Of a stretch of 45,551 nucleotides of DNA, positions 32,364 through 41,057 are shown piece by piece. The notes beneath the pieces were generated by a model. That model saw only the letters and a program-made list of their open reading frames with translations, was not told where the DNA came from and searched no databases. Made by a program: the position numbers and the translations under genes. The first letter of the stretch is position 1. Every line of letters starts with the position of its first letter. Source of the DNA: an uncultured Bacilli bacterium (lineage in GTDB: Bacteria; Bacillota_I; Bacilli_A; RF39; UBA660); the NCBI GenBank assembly GCA_947581835.1, contig CANPVV010000006.1, positions 1 to 45,551 on the forward strand, in the 5' to 3' direction.

Positions 32364-33380
32364 ATGGGCTTATTTAATAAATTTAGAGAAATGTTTAAAA
32401 AAGAAGAAGAAGGAAAAAATGAAGAAGAATTACAATTAAAAGAAGAAGAGAAAGAAATATATGATAAAGGATTAGAGAAAACTAGGAAAGAGTTTGTTAA
32501 TGAATTATCAATATTGGGTGTTAAATATAATAAAGTTACAGAAGAGTATTTTGATGAGTTAGAAAATATTTTAATTATGGCTGATATTGGAGTTAATACA
32601 GTTATGTCTTTTTTAGATAGATTAAAGGCTAGAGTTAAAAAAGAAAATATTACGGATACAAAATATTTACAAGAGGTTATTGTAGATGAGTTATTTATTA
32701 TATATGTTTCAGGAGAATCTTTGAGTGATAAGATAAATATTAATCCAGATGGACCAACAGTTATTTTAATGGTTGGAGTTAATGGAGTTGGTAAGACAAC
32801 AACAATTGGAAAACTTGCATATAAATATAAAAATGAAGGTAAAAAGGTTATGCTTATTGCGGGAGATACTTTTAGAGCAGGAGCAGTTGCGCAATTAGAG
32901 GAATGGGCGAAGAAAACAGATACTTTATTTTATGGTAAAGAAAATACAGATCCAGCAGGAGTTATATTTGATGGTTTAATTAAAGCAAAGGATGAAAACG
33001 TAGATATTGTATTAATAGATACAGCAGGTAGACTTCAAAATAAAGTTAATTTAATGAAAGAATTAGAAAAGATTAATAAAGTAATTGGAACCCATATACC
33101 TAATGCACCTCATGAGACATTATTAGTTATAGATGCAGCGACAGGGCAAAATGGAATATTACAAGCGGAGGCTTTTAAAGAGATTACAAATATTACAGGA
33201 ATTGTTTTGACTAAACTTGATGGAACAGCTAAAGGGGGAATTGTTTTAGCAATTAAAGAGGCAGTAAATATTCCCGTGAAATTTATTGGTTTAGGAGAAG
33301 GAATGAACGATTTAAGAACTTTTGATATTGAAACATATATTTATGGGTTATTTAAGGATATGATTAATGATGGAGAATAG
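32364..33380 (+). CDS. ftsY: Signal recognition particle receptor FtsY
   Basis: A 338-residue SRP GTPase that docks SRP-ribosome complexes at the membrane. The ATG at 32364 has a GGTGAAG site; the one at 32352 overlaps it. It has a short acidic A-domain (MGLFNKFREMFKKEEEG), the N-domain, then G-domain motifs: GVNGVGKTTTIGKLA, AGDTFRAGAVAQLEEWA, DTAGR, TKLDGTAKGG, and the closing GEGMNDLRTFD. Overlaps ylxM by 14 bp. Confidence 0.96.
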   Translation: MGLFNKFREMFKKEEEGKNEEELQLKEEEKEIYDKGLEKTRKEFVNELSILGVKYNKVTEEYFDELENILIMADIGVNTVMSFLDRLKARVKKENITDTKYLQEVIVDELFIIYVSGESLSDKININPDGPTVILMVGVNGVGKTTTIGKLAYKYKNEGKKVMLIAGDTFRAGAVAQLEEWAKKTDTLFYGKENTDPAGVIFDGLIKAKDENVDIVLIDTAGRLQNKVNLMKELEKINKVIGTHIPNAPHETLLVIDAATGQNGILQAEAFKEITNITGIVLTKLDGTAKGGIVLAIKEAVNIPVKFIGLGEGMNDLRTFDIETYIYGLFKDMINDGE

Positions 33381-33666
33381 AGAATATTTAAATAGACTTT
33401 TAGATATTTATGGGGAATTATTGACAGATTTAGAAAAAGAGACTTTTGGTAATTATTATAGGGAAGATTTAACTATAAATGAAATTGCAGAGGAAAGAGG
33501 AGTAACTAAAGCAAGTGTGTCAAAAATGATTAATCAGGTTCTTAAGAAATTAAAGTTTTATGAAGAAAGATTAAGAATTCTTGAAATGAAACAAAAAATT
33601 GATAAGATATTAGAAATTGATGATTTAGAGAAAATAAAAAAAGAGATAAGAAATTTATTAGATTAA
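33367..33666 (+). CDS. ylxM: YlxM/UPF0122 HTH protein
   Basis: 99 residues with a sigma-70 region-4-like helix-turn-helix: LTINEIAEERGVTKASVSKMI, preceded by LEKETFGNYYREDL. YlxM proteins sit between ftsY and ffh in many Bacillota and stimulate SRP function or act as SRP-associated factors. Here the overlap with ftsY is kept, but ffh does not follow; a terminator and a lipoprotein gene do. Confidence 0.9.
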   Translation: MMENREYLNRLLDIYGELLTDLEKETFGNYYREDLTINEIAEERGVTKASVSKMINQVLKKLKFYEERLRILEMKQKIDKILEIDDLEKIKKEIRNLLD

Positions 33667-33691
33667 GACTTAGGTTTTAAGTCTTTTTTAG
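33665..33691 (+). terminator. Rho-independent terminator
   Basis: AAGACTTA (33665-33672) pairs with TAAGTCTT (33678-33685) and is followed by a T-run. It ends ftsY-ylxM. Confidence 0.85.
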
Positions 33692-33763
33692 TAGAATAAA
33701 TTAAAAATGATTGATTTAGAAATTGTTAGAGATTATAATAGAATTTTGGTTGGTGAGAAATAG

Positions 33764-34783
33764 ATGAAAAAATATAGTTTAAAAAGAAGTTTGGTAGCTT
33801 TAGGTTTGGTCGGGGTTATAAGTGTTAATGCTGGGTGTTCAAAAGATAGATTTGGATATTTTAAGGATAGTAAAGAGGATGAGGTAACTTGGAGTGAAGA
33901 AGAAATAGAAGATACACAAGTTGTTAATACATACTTAGCTAATGAGTTACTTGTTTTGGATAGTAAATATTTATATGAATCACAGATAGATAAAGATTAC
34001 ATAGGAAAAATTGGAGTTCCAAGATACAAAATTATAGATTTAAAAAGAGAGTATTATGATAGTTCTTTATATTATGATAGTTTGTTAGAGGATAATACAG
34101 CAGTTTTTGTTAGTCATAATTTGGCATATGAAGATGGTATTTATAATAGTTATGGAACTTTAAATTTAAGAGTAAAAAAGAATAAAAAAGAATTTATTTT
34201 TGAGGCTAAGTATTTATTAGAGGGAGTTATAACTTTAAATAGTTTTTTAGAAAAATATGGATTAGATAGTTTTAAAAGTAGAGAATATACTAAGGAAGAA
34301 ATAGAGGAGATTTATAATTATATAAATAGAGTAGAGTTAGATAGTACATTAAAGTTAGATAATTTATTTTTATTAGATATGCGGGAGTGTCAGAATGAAA
34401 ATATAGATAGAAAGTATTGTTTAGTTGAGATGCAAGACTTAAGTATGTTTGATAGAGATTGTAATAGAGTTATAAATGAGTGTTATAATAATCAAATAGG
34501 TAGTATATGGAATGGGTGTTTAGTTGATAGAGGAGATGCGATAGCTTTTACAGGTGGGATAGATAATCCGGAGGCAGTTTATTTTTTTAATAGAGAAAAG
34601 ATTAATCAGGATAATAACTTTTTTAGAGTGGTAAAAGTGCCTTATCAAGAAGGATTTAAAGTAAGTAGTTTAGAGAGTTTTTTAAGAGAGTTAGGTTTAG
34701 ATGATTTAATAAAGGAAGATTATACAAAAGAAGAAATTATAGAAATATATGATTATATAAATAGTTTAGAATTGTATAGATAA
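33764..34783 (+). CDS. Lipoprotein with internal duplication
   Basis: A 339-residue protein. Its signal peptide ends in a lipobox with Cys25 (VNAGC). The mature part repeats: the end of the first half (FLEKYGLDSFKSREYTKEEI, then EIYNYINRVEL) matches the end of the second half (FLRELGLDDLIKEDYTKEEI, then EIYDYINSLEL), each after a beta-rich stretch. Four cysteines lie in the middle. No named family is recognised. Anchored to the outside of the membrane. GGTGAG site before the ATG. Confidence 0.7.
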   Translation: MKKYSLKRSLVALGLVGVISVNAGCSKDRFGYFKDSKEDEVTWSEEEIEDTQVVNTYLANELLVLDSKYLYESQIDKDYIGKIGVPRYKIIDLKREYYDSSLYYDSLLEDNTAVFVSHNLAYEDGIYNSYGTLNLRVKKNKKEFIFEAKYLLEGVITLNSFLEKYGLDSFKSREYTKEEIEEIYNYINRVELDSTLKLDNLFLLDMRECQNENIDRKYCLVEMQDLSMFDRDCNRVINECYNNQIGSIWNGCLVDRGDAIAFTGGIDNPEAVYFFNREKINQDNNFFRVVKVPYQEGFKVSSLESFLRELGLDDLIKEDYTKEEIIEIYDYINSLELYR

Positions 34784-34788
34784 GTAAT

Positions 34789-34816
34789 AAGTAGACTAAA
34801 AAAGTTTACTTTTTTA
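34789..34816 (+). terminator. Rho-independent terminator
   Basis: AAGTAGAC pairs (one mismatch) with GTTTACTT and a T-run follows. It ends the lipoprotein gene. Confidence 0.65.
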
Positions 34817-34901
34817 ATTTTTAGATAATTTAGACTTTACTTTTTTAGTGTTTTGTAGTAAAGTTGTTTTTGTTCGTTTTTTTAAAGAAAGGGGAAAATT
34901 T

Positions 34902-36305
34902 ATGAAAAAGACAAAAATTATTTGTAGTATAGGTCCAGCGAGTAATGATTATGAGACTTTTAGAGATATGGCTTATGCGGGTATGAATGTAGCAAGAGTT
35001 AATTTTTCACATGCGACAATTAAAGAAAGAGAAACAGTTAGAGATTTGGTTTCTAAAGTAAATGCAGAAGAGGCTATGAATATTGCTTTATTATATGATA
35101 CGAAGGGTCCAGAATTTAGATGCGGAGAAGTACAAGAAGGGGGAATAAACTTAGTTTGTGGCAACACGATTAGAATTGTTAAAGAAAATGTTTTAGGAAC
35201 AGAGGTTAGTTTTAGTGTTAATCATAAAGAGGCCATAGATAGTTTAGAGGTAGGAAGTATTGTACAATTAGAAAATGGACTTATGAAGATAAAAGTAGTA
35301 AGTATTCAAGAGGACGGAGTTACTTGCGAAGTTATTAATGGAGGTATTTTAGGAAGTCGCAAGAGTTTATTTGTACCGGGCATTAATTTAAATATTCCTT
35401 TTATAAGTAAAGATGATGAAGAAGATATTAGATATGCTTGTAATAATAAGGGAGATTTTTTGGCACTTTCTTTTGTTTCTACTAAGGAAGACGTAATGGC
35501 GGCAAGAAAGATAATTAAAGAAGAAAATTCTAATATTAAAGTGATTGCTAAAATTGAATCAATGACGGGGATTAATAATTTAGATGAGATATTAGAAGTT
35601 GCTGATGGAGTAATGGTAGCTAGAGGAGATTTAGGGGAAGAAGTACCTATTTCAAAGTTAGCAGTTTATCAAAAATTAATTATTAGAAAAGCAAGAGAAC
35701 ATGGGAAAATTTGTATTGTAGCAACAGAAATGCTTGAGAGTATGAAGAAAAATAGTAGACCTACTAGAGCAGAGGTTACTGACGTTGCAAATGCCGTATT
35801 AGATGGAACAGATGCGATTATGCTTAGTGGAGAAACTACAACAGGGTTATATCCGGTTTTAGCAGTTAAGTTTATGGCAAGTATTGCAAGTGATACAGAA
35901 AATGAGGCTCATAATCATTTTAAATATTTAGGTAAAATAGGAAGAACAGAGTGTATTGCTAAGGGAGCAGTGGATTTAACCGAATATGTTAAAGTAGCTG
36001 CGATAGCGTGTGCATCAATTTCTGGTTTTACAGCAAGATTTATTAGTAATTTTCGACCTCATGCACCAATTATGGCAACTTGTACAAGTAAAGAGATTGC
36101 AAGAAGTTTAGCGCTTAATTATGGAGTTTATACAAGTATTGTACCAATAGTAAATAATACTGATGAAATGATTAAAATAGCTAGAGATAAAACTAAAGAT
36201 TTCTTTGGTTTAGATGAAGGAGAAAAAATTATTATTACAGGGGGAATACCTATTACTGATAAAAATAGAATTACTAATTTTTTAAAGATTGAAGAAATAA
36301 ATTAA
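34902..36305 (+). CDS. pyk: Pyruvate kinase
   Basis: A 467-residue protein that makes pyruvate and ATP from phosphoenolpyruvate, using the product of enolase. The ATG at 34902 follows AAAGGGG; the frame upstream is not used. Motifs: KTKIICSIGPAS, GMNVARVNFSHA, DTKGPE, domain B (about 70-165), VIAKIES with the catalytic Lys, MVARGDLGEEVP, ATEMLESM, PTRAEVTDVANAVLDGTDA and MLSGETTTG. The C-terminal domain is complete; there is no extra PEP-utilisation domain as found in Bacillus. Confidence 0.96.
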   Translation: MKKTKIICSIGPASNDYETFRDMAYAGMNVARVNFSHATIKERETVRDLVSKVNAEEAMNIALLYDTKGPEFRCGEVQEGGINLVCGNTIRIVKENVLGTEVSFSVNHKEAIDSLEVGSIVQLENGLMKIKVVSIQEDGVTCEVINGGILGSRKSLFVPGINLNIPFISKDDEEDIRYACNNKGDFLALSFVSTKEDVMAARKIIKEENSNIKVIAKIESMTGINNLDEILEVADGVMVARGDLGEEVPISKLAVYQKLIIRKAREHGKICIVATEMLESMKKNSRPTRAEVTDVANAVLDGTDAIMLSGETTTGLYPVLAVKFMASIASDTENEAHNHFKYLGKIGRTECIAKGAVDLTEYVKVAAIACASISGFTARFISNFRPHAPIMATCTSKEIARSLALNYGVYTSIVPIVNNTDEMIKIARDKTKDFFGLDEGEKIIITGGIPITDKNRITNFLKIEEIN

Positions 36306-36330
36306 TATCTTAGAAATAAGGTATTTTTTT
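36304..36330 (+). terminator. Rho-independent terminator
   Basis: AATATCTTA pairs with TAAGGTATT (G-T pair inside) and is followed by T residues, right at the pyk stop. Confidence 0.75.
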
Positions 36331-36381
36331 ATGAAATCTTATATTTAATTAGAGTTGATAAAGTTAAGGAATTAGGATATA

Positions 36382-36672
36382 ATGAAAATAAGAAAAGATA
36401 TAGAAGAAATAGAAAAATATATGATGGGAGAGATTGTTTTGGAAGAATTGATAGAATACATTAAAGAGTGGAATGATGAGCTTGATAAAGATATAAAAGG
36501 AAATTATATGGAAAATTATATTTCAGAGAAAGTAGATGAAGCAGAAGAAAGAGCAGAACTTAAGGCTAATTTAAAAATTGCTAAAAATTTGATTAAATTG
36601 AATATTTCAGTTGATGATATAGTGAAAGCAACAGGATTAACGAAAAGACAGGTTTTAAGTTTAAAAAATTAG
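36382..36672 (+). CDS. C-terminal fragment of Rpn/PD-(D/E)xK-type nuclease family
   Basis: 96 residues that resemble only the C-terminal end of Rpn-type recombination-promoting nuclease/transposase-like proteins: a helical YMENYISEKVDEAEERAE stretch, then IAKNLIKLNISVDDIVKATG and TKRQVLSLKN. The nuclease core is absent. Several such tails exist as separate small genes in Bacillota, so it may be a remnant or may be expressed alone. A second, longer copy lies at 45201. Confidence 0.55.
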   Translation: MKIRKDIEEIEKYMMGEIVLEELIEYIKEWNDELDKDIKGNYMENYISEKVDEAEERAELKANLKIAKNLIKLNISVDDIVKATGLTKRQVLSLKN

Positions 36673-36684
36673 GGGGATAGTAAA

Positions 36685-37626
36685 ATGGATTATGAGAAGT
36701 TAGATTTTTTACAGATAAGAAGATTGTTAGAAAATAATGGAAAAGTGGAAGAGTTAAAGAAAATTGTTAGACTAGCAGTATTAAAAATAGAAGGGGTTAA
36801 TCCAGAGTTTTTTCAAGATTTAGAAATAGAAGAAGAGTTATTAGAAAAAAATAAAGATAATAGTGAGGTTATGTTTGTTTTAGCAGTAAATAAAGCTTTA
36901 CCAAGTAAAAAAATAGGAGAGTATGCTTTAGGTTGCTGTGGATATTTACAAGTTAAGAGTTTATATATTAAAGGAATAATTAAGGAAGATGAATTTGTAA
37001 ATAAAGTTAGAAGTTATAAAGAAAAGAAATGGATTATAGATGCAATATTAACTTTTCCTAATTTAAGAGATTTTTTAATAGAAGATATTGGGAAATATGA
37101 ATTAACTACTTTAGATTGTGTAGAAATATTTAAGTTGCCATATAGAGATAGTAATTTAAAACTTGCAAAAACAATAGCTATAAACATGAAAAAAAATAAT
37201 ATTTTTCAGTATGGTTCAAATATTTTATATAAGTTGTTTGTTTATTTTAATCCGGAGTCTAAGTTTTTATTTTTGAAATCAAGACCTGATTTAGAGTTAA
37301 TTTTTAAGAATTTGCCTAATAATTTTAGAAATAATTTTGAGGGAGATTTAGATAAGAAAAGAGTTATAGAAGGAGAGTTTAGAGATTATGCTAAATATTT
37401 AGATTTTTTTAATGATTCTAATATAAATTGGGTTTCTTTAAGAGTAATCCTTCTTAATAATTGGGCTAAAACAGGGAATATTTTAGCATATTCAGTGTAT
37501 GCTGATTATTTTCTTACAGAGAATAGAGATTATGAGGGAGTAGGAAAATATTTAGATTTAGAGTATAGTTTAGAGTTAGATAAAATAGATAAGGAAAGTA
37601 AGGAATATAATGGACATAACTTATAA
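36685..37626 (+). CDS. Helical protein of unknown function
   Basis: A 313-residue, mostly helical protein without membrane segments. The ATG has a GGGGGAT site. Repeated short helical units (LEIEEELLEKN, VMFVLAVNKALPS, YALGCCGYLQVKSLYIKG) suggest a solenoid of the HEAT or TPR sort. No family is recognised. The last 17 bp overlap the Nudix gene, so they are coupled. Confidence 0.55.
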   Translation: MDYEKLDFLQIRRLLENNGKVEELKKIVRLAVLKIEGVNPEFFQDLEIEEELLEKNKDNSEVMFVLAVNKALPSKKIGEYALGCCGYLQVKSLYIKGIIKEDEFVNKVRSYKEKKWIIDAILTFPNLRDFLIEDIGKYELTTLDCVEIFKLPYRDSNLKLAKTIAINMKKNNIFQYGSNILYKLFVYFNPESKFLFLKSRPDLELIFKNLPNNFRNNFEGDLDKKRVIEGEFRDYAKYLDFFNDSNINWVSLRVILLNNWAKTGNILAYSVYADYFLTENRDYEGVGKYLDLEYSLELDKIDKESKEYNGHNL

Positions 37627-38077
37627 AATAGATGATACTTTATTAAATTATAGAGTGGCTGCAATAATTAGATTTAATAATAAAATACTTATAGAAGAAA
37701 AAAGAGATGCAAAACATTTAACTTTACCAGGGGGAAGAGTAAAATTAAATGAAACCTCAATTGAGGCTTTAACAAGAGAGATTAAAGAAGAGACGGGGTA
37801 TGATACTAAATATATTAAAAGTAAGGGAGTAGTAGAAAACTTTTATGTTTCAAGATATACAAAGGGTAAGTGTCAGGAAATACTTTTTATTCATGAATTA
37901 GAATTTAGGGATAAAGAGGCATATTTAAAAGATATAATTGTTAATCAGGAAGAAAAGAAGAAAGCTGTATTTAGATGGATAGATATAGATGAGTTAAAAA
38001 ATAAAGATTTTAAGCCTAATTGTTTAATGAAAGTAATAGAAGGAGAAGACTTTGAATATATTATTGATAGAGATTAG
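37610..38077 (+). CDS. Nudix hydrolase
   Basis: A 155-residue Nudix protein that cleaves a nucleoside diphosphate linked to another group. The Nudix box (GRVKLNETSIEALTREIKEE followed by TGY) is complete, with the metal-binding REIKEE. Before it comes RVAAIIRFNNKILIEEKRD and LPGG. MutT-like or ADP-sugar/mRNA-cap-type substrates cannot be told apart here. Confidence 0.9.
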   Translation: MDITYKIDDTLLNYRVAAIIRFNNKILIEEKRDAKHLTLPGGRVKLNETSIEALTREIKEETGYDTKYIKSKGVVENFYVSRYTKGKCQEILFIHELEFRDKEAYLKDIIVNQEEKKKAVFRWIDIDELKNKDFKPNCLMKVIEGEDFEYIIDRD

Positions 38078-38118
38078 TTTTATACAAATTTAAAGTTGTA
38101 CTTTAAATTTGTATAAAA
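38078..38118. repeat. 18-bp-arm hairpin before the DUF4143 gene
   Basis: The left arm (38078-38095) begins TTTTATACAAATTTAAAG; the right arm (38101-38118) is its exact reverse complement around the loop TTGTA. A TATAAT box follows at 38125-38130. There is no T-run behind it on the plus strand beyond a few A/T, so an operator or an attenuator is as likely as a terminator. Confidence 0.7.
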
Positions 38119-38149
38119 TTGTAGTATAATTTAAATGGAGGAAATTACT

Positions 38150-39409
38150 ATGAATAAATATATTGAAAGAAATATTGAAGAAAAAATTGTTGCTTTAGCA
38201 GAGTCTTTTCCTGTGGTTATGATTACTGGACCAAGACAGGTTGGGAAAACTACTTTGTTAAATCATTTAGTTAAAGAAAAATTTAAAAATGTAAATTATG
38301 TTACATTTGATAATATGCGGGATAGAATGCTTGCGATAGAAGACCCTGAATTGTTTTTAGATAATTATCCAGCACCTCTTATAATAGATGAATTTCAGTA
38401 TGCACCTAATCTTTTATCTTATATTAAAATGATTGTAGATAAAAAAAGATTGGAGGGTTTGCAAAGTAAAGAAAAGACAAATGGTTTATATTTTCTTACA
38501 GGTTCTCAATCTTTTTTATCTATGGAAGATGTGAGTGAATCTCTTGCGGGTAGAGTAGGAATTATAGATTTGTATGGTTTATCTTTAAGAGAGATAAATA
38601 ATAGAAAAGCTAATTTATTTATACCAAATATAGAGTATTTTAAGAGTCAAGAAAAACAGAATTTAACAGAAAAACAGTTATTTGAAATTATTTTTAAGGG
38701 TAGTTATCCAGAAATATATAAAGATAATAAGATGGATTTAAGTGCTTTTTATGAGAGTTATATTAGAACTTATATTGAAAGAGATATAAGAATGCTTATT
38801 AATGTTAAAGAAGAACTTAAATTTAGAAAGTTTATGGTTTCGGTGGCGGTTAGAACAGGAGAAGAATTAAACTTAAATGAAATAGCAAGAGACGTAGAAA
38901 TTAGTAATCCAACGGCAAGTGAGTGGTTATCTATTTTAGTTAATACAGGCTTAGTTTTTTTGTTAGAGCCTTTTAGTAATAATATTATTAAAAGAGTAGT
39001 TAAAAGACCTAAGTTATATTTTATGGATACAGGTTTAGCAAGTTATTTAGCAAAATATCCTAATTCAGAAATACTTAGAGAAAGTTCTTATGCAGGACAT
39101 ATATTTGAAACTTTTGTGGTTTCGGAAATTATTAAATCTTTTACTAATAATGGACTTAATGCTTCTAATTACTTATATTATTATAGAGATAATAATGATA
39201 GAGAAATAGATTTAATTATTGATTATAATAATAAATTATATCCAATAGAAATAAAAAAAGGAAAGAATCCTAATAGTAGTATAATAAATAATTTTAAAGT
39301 TTTAGATGAGACAAAAAGAGATAGAGGAACAGGATTAGTTATTTGTATGATTAATGAAGTTTATCCAATAGATTGTAATAATTGGTATGTTCCAGTATAT
39401 TTAATATAA
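38150..39409 (+). CDS. AAA_14 / DUF4143 ATPase
   Basis: A 419-residue protein; the ATG at 38150 has a GGAGG site, which the earlier ATG at 38135 overlaps. Walker A GPRQVGKTTLL, Walker B PLIIDEFQYAP, sensor LTGSQSFL, the arginine-type SLAGRVGIIDL, then the DUF4143 part with YIRTYIERDIRML, YFMDTGLASYLA, GHIFETFVVSEII, and the nuclease-like REIDLIIDYNNKLYPIEIKKG. Same family as the gene at 9772 but a different subgroup (FxGxYPE-type middle). Role unknown; often linked to toxin-antitoxin or mobile DNA. Confidence 0.9.
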   Translation: MNKYIERNIEEKIVALAESFPVVMITGPRQVGKTTLLNHLVKEKFKNVNYVTFDNMRDRMLAIEDPELFLDNYPAPLIIDEFQYAPNLLSYIKMIVDKKRLEGLQSKEKTNGLYFLTGSQSFLSMEDVSESLAGRVGIIDLYGLSLREINNRKANLFIPNIEYFKSQEKQNLTEKQLFEIIFKGSYPEIYKDNKMDLSAFYESYIRTYIERDIRMLINVKEELKFRKFMVSVAVRTGEELNLNEIARDVEISNPTASEWLSILVNTGLVFLLEPFSNNIIKRVVKRPKLYFMDTGLASYLAKYPNSEILRESSYAGHIFETFVVSEIIKSFTNNGLNASNYLYYYRDNNDREIDLIIDYNNKLYPIEIKKGKNPNSSIINNFKVLDETKRDRGTGLVICMINEVYPIDCNNWYVPVYLI

Positions 39410-39445
39410 AAAATTACATTTAAAAATACTTAATGTAATTTTTTT
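39408..39445 (+). terminator. Rho-independent terminator
   Basis: AAAAAATTACATT (39408-39420) and AATGTAATTTTTT (39432-39444) form a 13-bp stem with a T-rich end, right at the ATPase stop. Confidence 0.8.
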
Positions 39446-39545
39446 ATGGGAAATAATATTAAAATATCTTGATTAATTAAAAATATTATTGTATATTTAT
39501 TATATAAAATATTACAAATAGCATAACAAATTATTTTTGGTATCT

Positions 39546-39564
39546 TTTGTCGAAGATAATGAAA
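39546..39564 (+). promoter_or_regulatory. Second copy of the 19-bp surface-gene motif
   Basis: Identical to 12045-12063 (TTTGTCGAAGATAATGAAA), 48 bp before the ATG at 39612. Spo0A-box-like core TTTGTCGAA. Confidence 0.6.
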
Positions 39565-39611
39565 TAATATTAAAAATGTTGTAATATATTAAAAAAAGTA
39601 AGGGAAAGTAT

Positions 39612-41057
39612 ATGAAGAAAAATATTGTTTTAATAACTATTGGAGTTATGTTTTTAAGTGTATTATTGTTTTATAAACAAAATAATAATACTTATCAATC
39701 TATAGAAAGATTAACTAAAAAAGGGAATACTATTGCTTTTATGATAGAGCAAGATGATGGAACATATAAAAATGAAGAAGATTTGCCTACAAGTATGGTT
39801 GGTTATGAGTTTAATCAAAGTAAGAGTACTTGTACAAATGGTGCAACACCTTCATGGGATAGTAAAACTAATAGTTTAAGACTTAGTTTAACTTCAAAGA
39901 ATACTAGTTGTTATTTATTTTTTGGAAAATCACAGTCTCTTAAAAAAGTTGAAGAACTAGGACTTGGAACACCTAAAGGAGATTTAGGAGAAAGTGTAAC
40001 AGGACCTTCATGTGCAAGTGGTACTAATGATAGTTCTCATAGTAGTGGTGATTGTACATTACAAGAAAATGGATTATATGCAGCAGAAGATGATTATGGA
40101 ACAAGTTATATATATAGGGGAACAGTAAATAATAATTGGGTAAAATTTGGCCAAACAAAAGATAATAAAGATATATGGTGGCGAATAATTCGAATAAATG
40201 GAAATGGAACAATAAGATTGATATATTCAGGAGCTGGAACTAAAGAAGAAGTTGCAGATGCAAATGGTTATTGGTCAAAAGCGACTACCTCTACAAGCTC
40301 ATCAGTAAGTCAGATAGGAACGCAAGCATATAATACAAGTAAAGATGACAATGCATATGTAGGATTTATGTATGGTGATACTGGTCAAAGTGATTATAAT
40401 AAAACACATACAAATACAAATAAAAGTGATATAATGAAATACTTAGAAAATTGGTATAATGGAACAGAAGATTTTTCAAATAATGGATTTAATTCACTAA
40501 ATTCTAAAGCTAAAATAGATGGAAGTACAGGATTTTGTAATGATAGAGAAGTTGTAACAGGTCATGGAACTTTTGCTGGCAATGGAACGGGAACTGAAAA
40601 ATCAGGATATGCTCCAACAGGTAGAGTGTGGGAATCAACTAGTACAAGTTATGATAAATCAAGTCAAGAACCAACACTTAAATGTGCAAATAAAATAAGA
40701 GATTTGTTTACAATGAGTGGAAATGAACAAGGCAAAGGGAATGGTGCCTTATCTGTTCCAATAGGATTAATAACAAGTGATGAAGTAATATATTCTGGAG
40801 GATTTACAGGGCAAAAAAGTTATGGTTGTTGGCTATATACAGGAGCATCTTACTGGACGATGTCTCCATTTGACTTTGACAGTGGTGCTAACATTTTCAT
40901 TATGGATGGTATTAATGGTTATCTTGGCTATACTACTGTTGGTTGGACTGCTCCTGGTGTGCGTCCAGTAATAAATCTCAAAGCTGATACTGTATTTGTT
41001 GAAGGTGGAAATGGTACAACTGAAAAACCTTTTGTTGTTCAGGAGGTGACTGAATAA
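39612..41057 (+). CDS. Large surface protein with lectin-like variable C-terminus
   Basis: 481 residues. An N-terminal anchor (IVLITIGVMFLSVLLFY) is followed by an Ig-like unit with paired cysteines (STCTNGATPSWDSKTNSLRL, then CYLFF), then the shared block SYIYRG, NNWVKFGQ, WWRIIRINGNGTIRLIYSG, DDNAYVGFMYGD, GFCNDRE, IGLITSDEVIYSGG, SYWTMSP, GVRPVINLKAD and a KPFVVQ tail. No TasA-like domain, unlike the protein at 12108. First gene of a two-gene operon: its stop overlaps the next ATG by one base. Probably displayed on the cell surface. Confidence 0.75.
   Translation: MKKNIVLITIGVMFLSVLLFYKQNNNTYQSIERLTKKGNTIAFMIEQDDGTYKNEEDLPTSMVGYEFNQSKSTCTNGATPSWDSKTNSLRLSLTSKNTSCYLFFGKSQSLKKVEELGLGTPKGDLGESVTGPSCASGTNDSSHSSGDCTLQENGLYAAEDDYGTSYIYRGTVNNNWVKFGQTKDNKDIWWRIIRINGNGTIRLIYSGAGTKEEVADANGYWSKATTSTSSSVSQIGTQAYNTSKDDNAYVGFMYGDTGQSDYNKTHTNTNKSDIMKYLENWYNGTEDFSNNGFNSLNSKAKIDGSTGFCNDREVVTGHGTFAGNGTGTEKSGYAPTGRVWESTSTSYDKSSQEPTLKCANKIRDLFTMSGNEQGKGNGALSVPIGLITSDEVIYSGGFTGQKSYGCWLYTGASYWTMSPFDFDSGANIFIMDGINGYLGYTTVGWTAPGVRPVINLKADTVFVEGGNGTTEKPFVVQEVTE
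40836..40980 (+). other. Candidate variable region, protein at 39612
   Basis: Segment from about GASYWTMSP to GVRPVINL. Residues between WTMSP and GVRP are FDFDSGANIFIMDG and following, against QYFNSSAFVFYVSNG (12108) and YYFYGSTCANVFYVH (41057). Codons here include GAC, AAC and TTC at the changing sites, though the shift is weaker than in the other two. Confidence 0.5.
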
